64,000 nucleotides of DNA from JACCWP01 sp963801045 (GCA_963801045.1 CAWDDC010000004.1:1612001-1676000); one strand, 5' to 3'; counted from the first letter of the stretch, positions 1-9,154 are shown. The notes: a model not told the origin generated them from the letters alone. Numbers and translations are program-made.

Positions 1-1098
1 CTCGACCTGGACACCATGCGGCCGGTCCCGTGGCTGCCGGCCACGGCCATGGTGCAGTGCGACCTGGCCTGGCTGGACGACGAGCACACGCCGGTGGCTG
101 AGTCGCCGCGGCAGGTCCTGCGAGCGCAGGTCGAGAAGGCGGCCGACAAGGGATGGTCGGCCTTCGCCGGCACCGAGCTGGAGTTCATCGTCTTCGACGA
201 CACCTACGAGCAGGCGTGGGACGCCGGGTACCGCAACCTCACGCCGTCGAACCAGTACAACGTCGACTACTCGCTGCTCGGCACGACCAGGGTCGAGCCG
301 CTGCTGCGCGACCTCCGCAACCACATGTACGCCAGCGGGATGGTGGTCGAGTCGGCCAAGGGCGAGTGCAACCTCGGCCAGCACGAGATCGCGTTCCTGT
401 TCGACGAGGTCGTGCGCACTGCCGACAACCACGCCGTCTACAAGAACGGCGCCAAGGAGATCGCGTCGCTGCACGGCAAGGCGCTGAGCTTCATGGCCAA
501 GTTCGACGAGCGCGAGGGCAACTCCTGCCACATCCACATGAGCCTGCGGGGCACCGACGGATCGGTGGTCTTCGCCGACGACGACGGGCCCACCGACCTG
601 TTCCGCCAGTTCGTCGCCGGGGTCCAGACGACACTGGCGGAGCTCACCCTGCTGTACGCGCCGAACGTCAACTCCTACAAGCGGTTCGCCCCGGGCTCGT
701 TCGCGCCCACGGCGGTCGCCTGGGGGTGGGACAACCGGACCTGTGCGCTGCGCGCGGTCGGGCACGGCGGCGGGCTGCGGATCGAGAACCGGCTGCCCGG
801 CGGCGACGTGAACCCGTACATGGGACTCGCCGCGATGCTCGCCGGTGGGCTGTACGGCATCGAGCACGAGCTCGAGCTCGAAGCGCCGCTCGAGGGCAAC
901 GCCTACACCTCCGACAAGACCCTGGTGCCGCACACCCTGCGCGCCGCCCGGGACGCGTTCGCTGCCTCCGAGATCGCGCCCGAGGTGTTCGGCCAGCAGG
1001 TCGTCGACCACTACCTGAACGCCGCCGACGTCGAGCTCAAGGCGTTCGAGGCTGCCGTCACCGACTGGGAGCGGGTCCGGGGGTTCGAGCGGCTGTGA
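1..1098 (+). CDS. Glutamine synthetase family protein (gamma-glutamyl-amine ligase, PuuA/GlnA-like), 5' partial
   Basis: This reading frame is open from base 1, so the true start probably lies upstream; the ATG at 16 is internal. It is the C-terminal catalytic part of a glutamine synthetase fold: NSCHIHMSLRG (metal and ATP site), NSYKRF and a later RIENRLPGGDVNPY segment are all present. The next genes are an aldehyde dehydrogenase, an SDR and a gamma-glutamyl-GABA hydrolase. By comparison with the Puu pathway, the likely reaction is ATP-dependent gamma-glutamylation of putrescine, another polyamine or ethanolamine rather than ammonia assimilation. The substrate cannot be fixed from sequence. 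Its stop codon overlaps the GTG start of the aldehyde dehydrogenase gene, so the two are translationally coupled. Confidence 0.88.
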   Translation, partial: LDLDTMRPVPWLPATAMVQCDLAWLDDEHTPVAESPRQVLRAQVEKAADKGWSAFAGTELEFIVFDDTYEQAWDAGYRNLTPSNQYNVDYSLLGTTRVEPLLRDLRNHMYASGMVVESAKGECNLGQHEIAFLFDEVVRTADNHAVYKNGAKEIASLHGKALSFMAKFDEREGNSCHIHMSLRGTDGSVVFADDDGPTDLFRQFVAGVQTTLAELTLLYAPNVNSYKRFAPGSFAPTAVAWGWDNRTCALRAVGHGGGLRIENRLPGGDVNPYMGLAAMLAGGLYGIEHELELEAPLEGNAYTSDKTLVPHTLRAARDAFAASEIAPEVFGQQVVDHYLNAADVELKAFEAAVTDWERVRGFERL

Positions 1099-2465
1099 GC
1101 ACCACGCACGTCGTCCTCGACCCGGCGACCGAGCAGCCGGTGGTCGAGCTCGAGCAGACGACCCTGGAGCAGGCCGACGCGGCCATCGAGCGGGCCGCCG
1201 ACGCGTTCCGGACCTGGCGCACCGTTGCCCCGGCCGACCGCGGCCTGCTGCTGCGTCGCTTCGCCGACGCCGTCGACAGCGCCCGCGAGGAGCTGGCAGC
1301 GCTCGAGGTCAGCAACTCCGGGCACACCATCTCCAACGCCCGCTGGGAGGCGGGCAACGTCCGGGACGTGCTGGCTTACTACTCGGCGGCACCGGAACGG
1401 TTGTTCGGGCGGCAGATCCCGGTGGCCGGCGGCATCGACATCACCTTCAAGGAGCCGCTCGGCGTCGTCGGCGTGATCGTGCCGTGGAACTTCCCGATGC
1501 CGATCCTGGGCTGGGGGATGGCACCGGCGCTGGCCGCCGGCAACACGGTGGTGCTGAAGCCGGCCGAGCTCACCCCGCTCACCGCGATCCGGATCGGCGA
1601 GCTGGCGCTCGAGGCCGGTCTGCCCGAGGGCGTGCTCACGGTGCTCCCCGGCAAGGGCTCGGTGGTGGGGGAACGGTTCGTGACCCACCCGTCCGTGCGC
1701 AAGATCTGCTTCACCGGCTCGACCGAGGTCGGCACCCGGATCATGGCGCGGGCCGCCGAGCAGGTGAAGCGGGTGACGCTCGAGCTGGGCGGCAAGAGCG
1801 CCAACATCGTGTTCGCCGACTCCGATCTCGAGCAGGCGGCGGCGACGGCACCGTACGGCGTCTTCGACAACGCCGGCCAGGACTGCTGCGCGCGCAGCCG
1901 GATCCTGGTCGAGCGGTCCGTGCACGACCGGTTCCTGGCCCTGCTCGAGCCCGCGGTGCAGGGCGTGCGGGTCGGCGCGCCCGGGGACGAGGCGACCGAG
2001 ATGGGGCCGCTGATCAGCGCGGGCCAGCGCGACTCCGTTGCGTCCTACGTCGAGGGCGACGGGCTCGACGTGGCGGTGCGTGGCAGCGCTCCCGACGGGC
2101 CCGGCTACTGGTACGCACCGACCGTGGTCCTGCCGCACGGCACCGGCGACCGGGTCTGGCGCGAGGAGGTGTTCGGCCCGGTGGTCGCCGTGCTCCCGTT
2201 CGACGACGAGGCCGACGCCGTCGCCAAGGCCAACGACACCCAGTACGGGCTGTCCGGGTCGATCTGGACCCGCGACGTCGGCCGGGCGATCCGCGTCGGC
2301 CGTGGGGTCGAGGCGGGCAACCTCTCGGTGAACTCGCACGCCTCGGTGCGCTACTCGACGCCCTTCGGCGGGTTCAAGCAGTCCGGTCTCGGCCGCGAGC
2401 TCGGCCCGGACGCGCTGGACTCGTTCACCGACCTCAAGAACCTCTTCATCGCGACGGAGGACTGA
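1095..2465 (+). CDS. NAD(P)-dependent aldehyde dehydrogenase (PuuC-like)
   Basis: A 456-residue member of the aldehyde dehydrogenase superfamily, slightly shorter than the usual 480-500. I chose the GTG at 1095, which overlaps the upstream TGA as GTGA. Visible motifs are the PWNFPMP cofactor region, FTGSTEVG, the general-base segment LELGGKSAN, the nucleophile region GQDCCARSR, EEVFGPV and the C-terminal FGGFKQSGLGRE. In this operon it most likely oxidises a gamma-glutamylamino-aldehyde to the acid after amine oxidation. The amine oxidase itself is not in the window and may lie upstream of base 1. The function is strongly supported at family level; the substrate is inferred from context. Confidence 0.92.
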   Translation: MSTTHVVLDPATEQPVVELEQTTLEQADAAIERAADAFRTWRTVAPADRGLLLRRFADAVDSAREELAALEVSNSGHTISNARWEAGNVRDVLAYYSAAPERLFGRQIPVAGGIDITFKEPLGVVGVIVPWNFPMPILGWGMAPALAAGNTVVLKPAELTPLTAIRIGELALEAGLPEGVLTVLPGKGSVVGERFVTHPSVRKICFTGSTEVGTRIMARAAEQVKRVTLELGGKSANIVFADSDLEQAAATAPYGVFDNAGQDCCARSRILVERSVHDRFLALLEPAVQGVRVGAPGDEATEMGPLISAGQRDSVASYVEGDGLDVAVRGSAPDGPGYWYAPTVVLPHGTGDRVWREEVFGPVVAVLPFDDEADAVAKANDTQYGLSGSIWTRDVGRAIRVGRGVEAGNLSVNSHASVRYSTPFGGFKQSGLGRELGPDALDSFTDLKNLFIATED

Positions 2466-2468
2466 TCC

Positions 2469-3254
2469 ATGGCAGCGCACGAGCCTGCAGGCGGGCGCCT
2501 GGCAGGCCGCACGGCGATCGTGACCGGCGGGTGCAGCGGCATCGGGCTGGCCACGGCCCGCCGGTTCGCCGCCGAGGGTGCCAACGTCGTGGTCGCCGAC
2601 CTGGACGACGCCCGCGGCCCGGAGGTGGCGGCGGAGACAGGTGGGCGCTACCTGCACTGCGACGTGTCCGACGCCGACCAGGTCGAGGCGATGGTGGCCG
2701 AGACGCATGCCGCGTACGGGAGCGTCGACGTCGCGTTCAACAACGCCGGGATCAACCCGACCGACGACGACTCGATCCTGGAGACCGGGATCGATGCCTG
2801 GCGCCGCGTGCAGGAGGTCAACCTGACCAGCGTGTTCCTGTGCTGCCGGGCCCAGCTGCCGTACATGCGGCAGCAGGGGCACGGCTCGATCATCAACACC
2901 GCGTCGTTCGTCGCGGTGATGGGCGCGGCCACGTCGCAGGTCTCCTACTCCGCGAGCAAGGGCGGGGTGCTGTCGATGACCCGCGAGCTCGGCGTCCAGT
3001 TCGCCCGGGAAGGCATCCGGGTCAACGCGCTGTGCCCCGGCCCCGTGGACACGCCGCTGCTGCGCGAGCTGTTCGCCTCCGACCCCGAGCAGGCGGCGCG
3101 ACGCCTGGTGCACGTGCCGATGGGTCGGTTCGCCGACCCGGACGAGATCGCCGGCGCGGTGCTGTTCCTGGCCAGCGACGACTCCAGCTTCATCACCTCG
3201 TCGACGTTCCTGGTCGACGGGGGGATCAGCGCGGCGTACGTGACACCCCTGTGA
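2469..3254 (+). CDS. SDR family NAD(P)-dependent oxidoreductase in the Puu-like operon
   Basis: A 261-residue classical short-chain dehydrogenase. It has the N-terminal dinucleotide motif TGGCSGIG, the NNAG motif, and the catalytic YSASKGG tetrad segment, and it ends in a typical VDGG region. It starts 3 nt after the aldehyde dehydrogenase stop and its own stop overlaps the next gene's GTG. An SDR is not part of the E. coli Puu pathway. It could reduce or oxidise an aldehyde/alcohol intermediate, or replace the oxidase step, but this is a guess. Database annotations usually call such proteins 3-oxoacyl-ACP reductase; nothing here supports a role in fatty acid synthesis. Confidence 0.88.
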   Translation: MAAHEPAGGRLAGRTAIVTGGCSGIGLATARRFAAEGANVVVADLDDARGPEVAAETGGRYLHCDVSDADQVEAMVAETHAAYGSVDVAFNNAGINPTDDDSILETGIDAWRRVQEVNLTSVFLCCRAQLPYMRQQGHGSIINTASFVAVMGAATSQVSYSASKGGVLSMTRELGVQFAREGIRVNALCPGPVDTPLLRELFASDPEQAARRLVHVPMGRFADPDEIAGAVLFLASDDSSFITSSTFLVDGGISAAYVTPL

Positions 3255-3961
3255 GTGCGCCGGTCATTGGCATCACCGCCTACGTCGAGCCGGCGTCGTG
3301 GGCGGCCTGGACGGACGTGCCCGCGGTGCTGGTGCCGCTCGGCTACGTCCGGCACGTCCGGGACGCCGGCGGGCTGCCGGTGGTGCTGCCGCCGCTACCA
3401 CCCGGCACCGACGACGACACCGTGGCCGCGCTGCTCGACCGGCTGGACGGCGTGCTGATCGCCGGCGGGGTCGACGTCGAGCCGGGCCGCTACGACGCGG
3501 AGCCGCACCCGACCGTCCAGGCGCCGCGGCCGGACCGGGACTCGAGCGAGCTCGCCGTGGCGCGGCTGTGCGTCGCCCGGGACCTGCCGCTGCTGGGCGT
3601 CTGCCGCGGGATGCAGGTGATGGCGGTCGCCGCGGGTGGCGAGCTGGAGCAGCACCTGCCCGACCGGGTCGGACACTCCGGGCACGCGCCCGCACCCGGG
3701 ACGTACGGCGAGCACCGGGTGCGCACCGTGCCGGGTACCCGGCTGGCCGCGGTGCTGGGCGACGAGGTGGTGGTGCCGACCTACCACCACCAGGGCGTGC
3801 GCACCTACCCGGGGCTGGTGGAGTCGGGGTGGGCCGACGACGGCGTGCTGGAGGCGTTCGAGGACCCGCAGGCGCGGTTCCGCATCGGTGTCCAGTGGCA
3901 CCCCGAGGTGGGTGAGGACCCGCGGCTGTTCGAGTCCTTGGTCGCTGCAGCCCGCAACTGA
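3251..3961 (+). CDS. Gamma-glutamyl-gamma-aminobutyrate hydrolase family (class I amidotransferase-like, PuuD-like)
   Basis: A 236-residue class I glutamine-amidotransferase-fold hydrolase. The nucleophile elbow is GVCRGMQ with the catalytic Cys, and the His-Glu pair is in QWHPEVG near the C-terminus. IAGGVDVEP near residue 75 is typical of the Peptidase_C26 group. The GTG start at 3251 forms a GTGA overlap with the SDR stop. By family the reaction is release of glutamate from a gamma-glutamyl-amino acid such as gamma-glutamyl-GABA, the last step of the glutamylated polyamine route begun by the first gene. The substrate is inferred from the operon. Confidence 0.9.
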   Translation: MSAPVIGITAYVEPASWAAWTDVPAVLVPLGYVRHVRDAGGLPVVLPPLPPGTDDDTVAALLDRLDGVLIAGGVDVEPGRYDAEPHPTVQAPRPDRDSSELAVARLCVARDLPLLGVCRGMQVMAVAAGGELEQHLPDRVGHSGHAPAPGTYGEHRVRTVPGTRLAAVLGDEVVVPTYHHQGVRTYPGLVESGWADDGVLEAFEDPQARFRIGVQWHPEVGEDPRLFESLVAAARN

Positions 3962-3976
3962 CGTAGCGTCAACGCC

Positions 3977-4723
3977 ATGTCGGTGCACCTCGGTCTCCCG
4001 CCTCAGGTCCGGGCGTGCCTGTTCGACCTCGACGGTGTGCTCACCAAGACCGCGGCGGTGCACAACGCGGCGTGGACGGAGGCGTTCGACTCGTACCTGC
4101 GCGAGCGGGCCGCCCGCACCGGTGCGGAGTTCCGCCCGTTCGACCCCGAGGGTGACTACAACACCTACGTCGACGGCAAGCCGCGCGCTGACGGCGTGCG
4201 TGACTTCCTCGCCTCGCGTGGCATCGAGCTCGACGAGGGCTCGCCCGGCGACCCGCCCCACGCCGAGACCGTGCAGGGCCTCGGCAACCGCAAGAACGAG
4301 GTCCTGCTGCGCCGCATCCACGACGACGGCGTCGAGCTCTACGACGGCTCGGTCAGCTACGTGCACGCGGTACGGGACGCCGGCCTGGCGACGGCGGTCG
4401 TGTCGTCGTCGGCCAACACCCACGACGTGCTGCGGGTCACCGGCATCGCCGACCTGTTCGGCGACGTGGTCGACGGCAACGTCATCGTCGAGCGCGGCCT
4501 GCGGGGCAAACCGGCGCCGGACGGCTTCCTCGAGGGTGCGCGCCGGCTGGGCGTGGAGGCTGGTGAGGCCGCAGTGTTCGAGGACGCCCTGTCGGGAGTG
4601 GCCGCGGGTCGGGCCGGTGGCTTCGCGGTGGTCATCGGTGTCGACCGCGTGGGGCAGCGCGACGGGCTGCTGGAGCACGGCGCCGACCGCGTCGTGGACG
4701 ACCTCGAGGAGCTGCTGCGATGA
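3977..4723 (+). CDS. HAD-family beta-phosphoglucomutase-like hydrolase
   Basis: A 248-residue HAD protein. Motif I is FDLDGVLT near residue 16, with the Asp nucleophile and acid/base Asp; a cap domain follows, then SSSAN (motif II), a KPAPDGF lysine (motif III) and FEDALSGV (motif IV acids). These are the hallmarks of beta-phosphoglucomutase. Its TGA overlaps the ATG of the GH65 phosphorylase (ATGA at 4720). That pairing is common: the phosphorylase yields a beta-hexose 1-phosphate and this enzyme converts it to glucose 6-phosphate. The start lies 15 nt after the amine operon, which may mean readthrough or a separate promoter. Confidence 0.9.
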   Translation: MSVHLGLPPQVRACLFDLDGVLTKTAAVHNAAWTEAFDSYLRERAARTGAEFRPFDPEGDYNTYVDGKPRADGVRDFLASRGIELDEGSPGDPPHAETVQGLGNRKNEVLLRRIHDDGVELYDGSVSYVHAVRDAGLATAVVSSSANTHDVLRVTGIADLFGDVVDGNVIVERGLRGKPAPDGFLEGARRLGVEAGEAAVFEDALSGVAAGRAGGFAVVIGVDRVGQRDGLLEHGADRVVDDLEELLR

Positions 4724-7083
4724 GCATCGACGACGTCTTCACCGTCGAGCCGTGGTGCCTGCGCGAGACGCAGCTCGACCTCGACGACCTGGCCCGCACC
4801 GAGTCGCTGTTCGCGCTGTCCAACGGGCACGTCGGCCTGCGCGGCAACTTGGAGGAGGGCGAGCCGTCCGGGCTGCCGGGCACCTACCTCAACGGCGTCT
4901 ACGAGCACCGGCCGCTGCCGTACGCGGAGGCCGGGTACGGCTTCCCGGAGGACGGTCAGGCGGCCATCAACGTGACCAACGGCAAGGTCATGCGGCTGCT
5001 GGTCGACGACGAGCCCTTCGACGTCCGCTACGGCGAGCTGCACGCGCACGAACGGGCGCTCGACTTCCGCGAGGGCGTGCTGACGCGGAAGGCGGACTGG
5101 AGCTCGCCCGCCGGCCAGCGGCTGCTGATCACGTCGACGCGGATGGTCTCGCTGACCCAGCGCGCGGTCGTCGCGCTCTGCCTCGAGGTCCAGGCGGTCG
5201 GCGATGCCGCCCGCGTGGTCGTGCAGTCGGAGCTGGTGGCCGACGAGGAGATCCCGGTGCGGGAGGGTGACCCGCGGGTGGAGGACGCGCTGCAGGCGCC
5301 ACTGGTGCACGAGGCCGGCCACTCCCACGGTGCGAGCGCCACGATGGTCCACCGCACCCGGACCAGCGGGCTGCGGGTCGCGGCGTCGATGGACCACGAG
5401 ACCGAGGCGCCGCACGACGTGAGCGTCGGCACCGAGCTCAACGACGACTGGTCGCGGGTGACCTTCTCCACCAAGCTCCAGCCCGGCGAGACCCTGCGAG
5501 TCGTCAAGTACGTGACGTACGGGTGGTCGCAGCAGCGGTCCATGCCCGCCCTGCGTGACCAGGTGGCGGCCGCCATGGCCGCGGCGCGCGACACCGGCTG
5601 GTACGAGCTGCTGACCGAGCAGCGCGACTACCTCCGCGAGTTCTGGGAACACTCCGACGTCGAGGTCGACGGCGACGCGGAGCTCCAGCAGGCGGTGCGG
5701 TTCGCGCTGTTCCACGTGCTGCAGGCGGGTGCCCGGGCCGAGCGGCGGTCGATCCCGGCGAAGGGGCTGACCGGACCCGGCTACGACGGTCACTGCTTCT
5801 GGGACACCGAGACGTTCGTGCTGCCGGTGCTCACCCACAGCGTTCCCCGGGCGGCGGCCGACGTGCTGCGCTGGCGGCACTCGACGCTGCCCACCGCCCG
5901 GGCGCGGGCCCAGCAGCTCGGCCTGGAGGGTGCTGCCTTCCCCTGGCGGACCATCGACGGCGCCGAGTGTTCCGCGTACTGGCCGGCGGGCACCGCCGCG
6001 TTCCACGTCAACGCCGCGATCGCCGACGCGCTGATCCGGCACCTCGAGGCCACCGGCGACACCGGGCTCGAGCAGGAGATCGGCCTCGAGCTGCTGATCG
6101 AGACCGCGCGGTTGTGGCGCTCGCTCGGCCACCACGACCGGGTGGGCGCGTTCCGGATCTCCGGTGTCACCGGCCCGGACGAGTACAGCGCGATCGGCGA
6201 CGACAACGTCTTCACGAACCTGATGGCCGCGCGCAACCTGCGGGCGGCGGCCGACGCGGTGTCCCGGCACCCGCGGCACGCCGGACAGCTCGGCGTCGAC
6301 GTGGAGGAGGCCGCGTCCTGGAGGGACGCCGCAGACGCCATCTACGTGTGCTGGGACGACGAGCTCGGCGTGCATCCGCAGTCGGCCAACTTCACCACGT
6401 ACGAGCGCTGGGACTTCGACGCGACACCGAAGGAGGCGCACCCGCTGTTCCTGCACTACCCGTACTTCGACCTCTACCGCAAGCAGGTCGTCAAGCAGGC
6501 CGACCTGGTGCTGGCGATCCAGCGGTGCGGCGAGGCCTTCTCCCCGCTGCAGAAGCTGCGTGACTTCGAGTACTACGAGGCGATCACGGTGCGGGACTCG
6601 TCGCTGTCGGCGTGCAGCCAGGCCGTGGTGGCCGCGGAGGTCGGGCACCTCGGGCTTGCCTACGACTACGCGTGCGAGGCGGCCTTCATGGACCTGCACG
6701 ACCTGGGCGGCAACACCAGCGACGGGCTGCACATGGCGTCGCTGGCGGGAGCCTGGATCGCGCTGGTCGAGGGCTTCGGCGGCATGCGCGACGAGGTCAG
6801 GCTGCGGTTCGCGCCGCAGCTGCCGGAGGGGATCGACCGGCTCTGCTTCGGACTGGTGCGGGGCAACAGCCGGCTGCGGGTCGAGGTGTTCGCCGATCGC
6901 ACCCGCTACGAGCTGGTGGGCGGCGACCGGCCGCTCGACCTGGTGCACCACGGGAAGGCGCTGCGGCTCGCACCCGGCGACGCCGTCGAACGTACTCAGC
7001 GGAGGCCGCAGCCGGGCGAGCGGCCGGAGCAGCCGCCCGGGCGCGCCCCGGTACGGCGGCACGCCCCCCTGCGCCGCGGCTGA
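4720..7083 (+). CDS. Glycoside hydrolase family 65 disaccharide phosphorylase (trehalose/maltose/kojibiose type)
   Basis: A 787-residue GH65 protein, the normal family length. It has the N-terminal beta-sandwich domain, then an alpha/alpha barrel containing GHCFWDTETF and the catalytic-acid region GVTGPDEYSA, and a short C-terminal domain after about residue 690. GH65 phosphorylases cleave an alpha-glucosidic disaccharide with phosphate to give beta-glucose 1-phosphate; the coupled upstream phosphoglucomutase fits that product. Which disaccharide is used cannot be told by eye. The protein is presumably cytoplasmic, since no signal peptide is seen. The last 30 or so residues are Arg/Pro-rich and poorly conserved in appearance. 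Confidence 0.92.
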   Translation: MSIDDVFTVEPWCLRETQLDLDDLARTESLFALSNGHVGLRGNLEEGEPSGLPGTYLNGVYEHRPLPYAEAGYGFPEDGQAAINVTNGKVMRLLVDDEPFDVRYGELHAHERALDFREGVLTRKADWSSPAGQRLLITSTRMVSLTQRAVVALCLEVQAVGDAARVVVQSELVADEEIPVREGDPRVEDALQAPLVHEAGHSHGASATMVHRTRTSGLRVAASMDHETEAPHDVSVGTELNDDWSRVTFSTKLQPGETLRVVKYVTYGWSQQRSMPALRDQVAAAMAAARDTGWYELLTEQRDYLREFWEHSDVEVDGDAELQQAVRFALFHVLQAGARAERRSIPAKGLTGPGYDGHCFWDTETFVLPVLTHSVPRAAADVLRWRHSTLPTARARAQQLGLEGAAFPWRTIDGAECSAYWPAGTAAFHVNAAIADALIRHLEATGDTGLEQEIGLELLIETARLWRSLGHHDRVGAFRISGVTGPDEYSAIGDDNVFTNLMAARNLRAAADAVSRHPRHAGQLGVDVEEAASWRDAADAIYVCWDDELGVHPQSANFTTYERWDFDATPKEAHPLFLHYPYFDLYRKQVVKQADLVLAIQRCGEAFSPLQKLRDFEYYEAITVRDSSLSACSQAVVAAEVGHLGLAYDYACEAAFMDLHDLGGNTSDGLHMASLAGAWIALVEGFGGMRDEVRLRFAPQLPEGIDRLCFGLVRGNSRLRVEVFADRTRYELVGGDRPLDLVHHGKALRLAPGDAVERTQRRPQPGERPEQPPGRAPVRRHAPLRRG

Positions 7084-7084
7084 G

Positions 7085-7882
7085 TCAGGGGGCCGGGCGA
7101 CCCACGACCGGCGACGGGTCCTCGCGGCTGTCGCGACGCGACCGGGTCGTCCGCGGGCCGGGATGGGCTTCGTCCCAGCCGAAGTACAGGTAGCCCGCGA
7201 GTGCCAGCAGCGCGAAGAAGAACCACTGCATGGCGTAGAAGAAGTGCGGCCCGGAGTCGAGCTCCGGCGGCTCCGGCCCGACCAGCGGCGTCGCCGGGTC
7301 GGGCGACTCCTCCCGCGCCTGGACCCAGCCGCCGAGCAGCGGGTGCGCCGACGACTCGGCCACCGTGTCGGCGGACAGCGCCCGCACCGTGCCGTCGGAC
7401 GGCTCGGTGGCCTCGTCACCCGCCTCGCTGTCCTGGCGGAGCCACCCGGTGACCGTCACCTCACCCTCCGGCGGCGCGGGGACGTCGCTCGGCATCCGGG
7501 GTGCCGGACGGTGACTCGAGGAAGCCCGCGGTCGACCAGTACCGCGGTCCCGTCGGCGAGCACCAGCGGCACGACCACGTCGACCCCGCGCTGCTGCTCG
7601 CTGGTCTGGTAGCGCACCAGCAGCTGCTCGGCGGTGTCGTAGCGCCCGGTCAGCGTGACCGGCCGCCACTCGTCCTCGGCGGAGACGCCCCCTCCGACGG
7701 CGGTCAGCGCGGTCACGTCGACCGGTTCCTGGACGAGGCTGGCCTCGATCAGGGCGTTGGAGTCCTGCCGGTCGGACAGCCGGGACAGCTGCCAGATGCC
7801 GAGCCGTACGCACACGCCTCCGAGCAGCAGCGACCACCAGCGCCAGCGCCAGCCAGCGCGGGGTCAGCAGGAAGCGGTACAC
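7085..7882 (-). pseudogene. SURF1 family cytochrome oxidase biogenesis protein, frameshifted
   Basis: Read on the minus strand from the GTG at 7882, the frame gives a SURF1 start (VYRFLLTPRWLALALVV). The homology then moves to another frame (CVRLGIWQLSRL through VVVPLVLADGTAVLVDRG), and returns to the first frame for VPAPPEGEVTVTGWL and the C-terminal membrane helix FFYAMQWFFFALLALAGYLY. Restoring the protein needs removal of one base at each of three places: near 7835, near 7524 and near 7502. SURF1 has two membrane helices and aids haem insertion into cytochrome c oxidase; both helices are present. Either a consensus error or a real pseudogene; I favour error because moaA beside it shows the same kind of lesion. 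Confidence 0.82.
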
Positions 7883-7928
7883 CGCGGCGACGGTACTCCG
7901 CCAGCAGTACCCCCCGTACGATGACACG

Positions 7929-8975
7929 GTGACCGCACTGGCAGGAGTCAACGTCGACGGGCAGACCGGGCCCGTCGACCTCCGGTCCACTGCTCGACCG
8001 GCACGGCCGGGTGGCGACCGACCTGCGGGTCTCGCTGACCGACCGGTGCAACCTGCGCTGCCAGTACTGCATGCCGGCCGAGGGACTCGACTGGCTGCCC
8101 ACCGACGAGACGCTGACCGACGACGAGGTCGTCCGGCTGGTACGGATCGGCGTCGAGCAGCTCGGCGTGCGCCAGGTGCGGCTCACCGGCGGCGAGCCGC
8201 TGCTGCGCCGCGGGTCTGGTCGGTCTGGTGGGCGAGATGGCCGCCCTGCGGCCGCGGCCCCAGATCGCGATGACCACCAACGCGCTCGGGCTGGCGCGCA
8301 GTGCGCAGGCGCTCGCCGACGCCGGCCTCGACCGGGTCAACGTCAGCCTCGACACCGTCGACGCCGAGACCTTCGGCCGGATCACCCGCCGCGACCGGCT
8401 CCACGACGTGATCGCCGGGCTCGAGGCCGCCGCTGCGGCCGGCCTGACGCCGGTGAAGGTCAACGCGGTGCTGCTGCGCGGCCAGAACGACGATCAGGCC
8501 CCGCAGCTGCTGCGCTGGTGCCTCGACCGCGGCTACCAGCTGCGGATCATCGAGCAGATGCCGCTGGACGCCCAGCACCGCTGGAACCGCGAGGCCGATG
8601 GTGACCGCCGAGGAGACCCTCGACCGGCTCGAGGCGGAGTTCGACCTCACGCCGACCGGCCGCCCCCGCGGGTCGGCACCGGCCGAGGAGTTCCTGGTCG
8701 ACGGCGGTCCGGCGACGGTCGGTGTGATCGCGTCGGTGACCCGGCCGTTCTGCGGCGACTGCGACCGGGTCCGGCTCACCGCGGACGGGCAGGTGCGCAA
8801 CTGCCTGTTCGCCCGGGAGGAGTCCGACCTGCGGGCGGCGCTGCGCGGCAGCGCCGACGACGCCGAGATCGCCGACCGCTGGCGGGTGGCGATGTGGGGC
8901 AAGCTGCCCGGACACGGGATCGACGACCCCAGCTTCCTGCAGCCCCAGCGCCCGATGAGCGCCATCGGCGGCTGA
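7929..8975 (+). pseudogene. moaA: GTP 3',8-cyclase MoaA (molybdenum cofactor), frameshifted
   Basis: The gene is readable as a complete MoaA only across four frame segments. They are: MTALAGVNVD from the GTG at 7929; LLDRHGRVATDLRVSLTDR with the radical-SAM CNLRCQYC cluster; LVGEMAALRPRPQIAMTTN to QHRWNRE; and MVTAEETLDRLEAEF to the C-terminal GG. The second 4Fe-4S cluster ligands (FCGDCDRVR and RNCLF) and the essential terminal Gly-Gly are intact. Single extra bases explain each shift: near 7983, in the GGG at about 8211-8213, and near 8594-8596. MoaA makes the first intermediate of molybdopterin synthesis from GTP. Because every catalytic part is present, a sequencing error is more likely than decay. 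Confidence 0.88.
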
Positions 8976-8999
8976 CCGCCGCCCCTGCGGGGCTCCTGC

Positions 9000-9087
9000 T
9001 GTTTCCCAAGGGCCCCCGTGAAAGCGCCACTGCTCACGTGTGGCCACACGTGAGCGGTGGGTGTTTCCCGGCATCCCTTGGGAAACC
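9000..9087. repeat. Composite palindromic repeat, copy 1 (probable bidirectional terminator)
   Basis: This lies between the converging moaA and the 9155-9388 gene. It contains a perfect 22-bp palindrome at 9033-9054 (centre GTGGCCAC, arms CTCACGTGTGG), followed at 9063-9087 by an imperfect stem with GTTTCCC and GGGAAAC ends. The segment from GTGGCCACACGTGA to GGGAAACC is closely matched at 50560-50609. A third locus at 31214-31245 carries only the second stem. All three sit between 3' ends. Confidence 0.75.
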
Positions 9088-9092
9088 GCGGC

Positions 9093-9152
9093 GGGGTGCT
9101 CAGCGGGGTGCTCGGCGGGGTGCTCGGCGGGGTGCTCAGCGGGGTGCGCAGC
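9093..9152. repeat. Tandem repeat, 12-bp unit, five copies
   Basis: Five consecutive copies of GGGGTGCTCRGC (the last is GGGGTGCGCAGC) fill the space just beyond the stop of the small minus-strand gene at 9155. Unit length is a multiple of three, so loss of that stop would extend the protein with a Thr/Pro/Ser-rich tail. No spacers, so it is not a CRISPR array. Confidence 0.9.
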
Positions 9153-9154
9153 CC

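Noticed and set aside
1011..3113. 700-residue open frame on the minus strand over the amine operon
   Set aside because: It is Arg/His/Gly-rich with no family motifs and lies opposite three well-supported genes; a typical high-GC shadow.
9093..9152. Possible CRISPR array
   Set aside because: The 12-bp units are directly adjacent with no spacers; the same holds for the repeats at 10911 and 52981.
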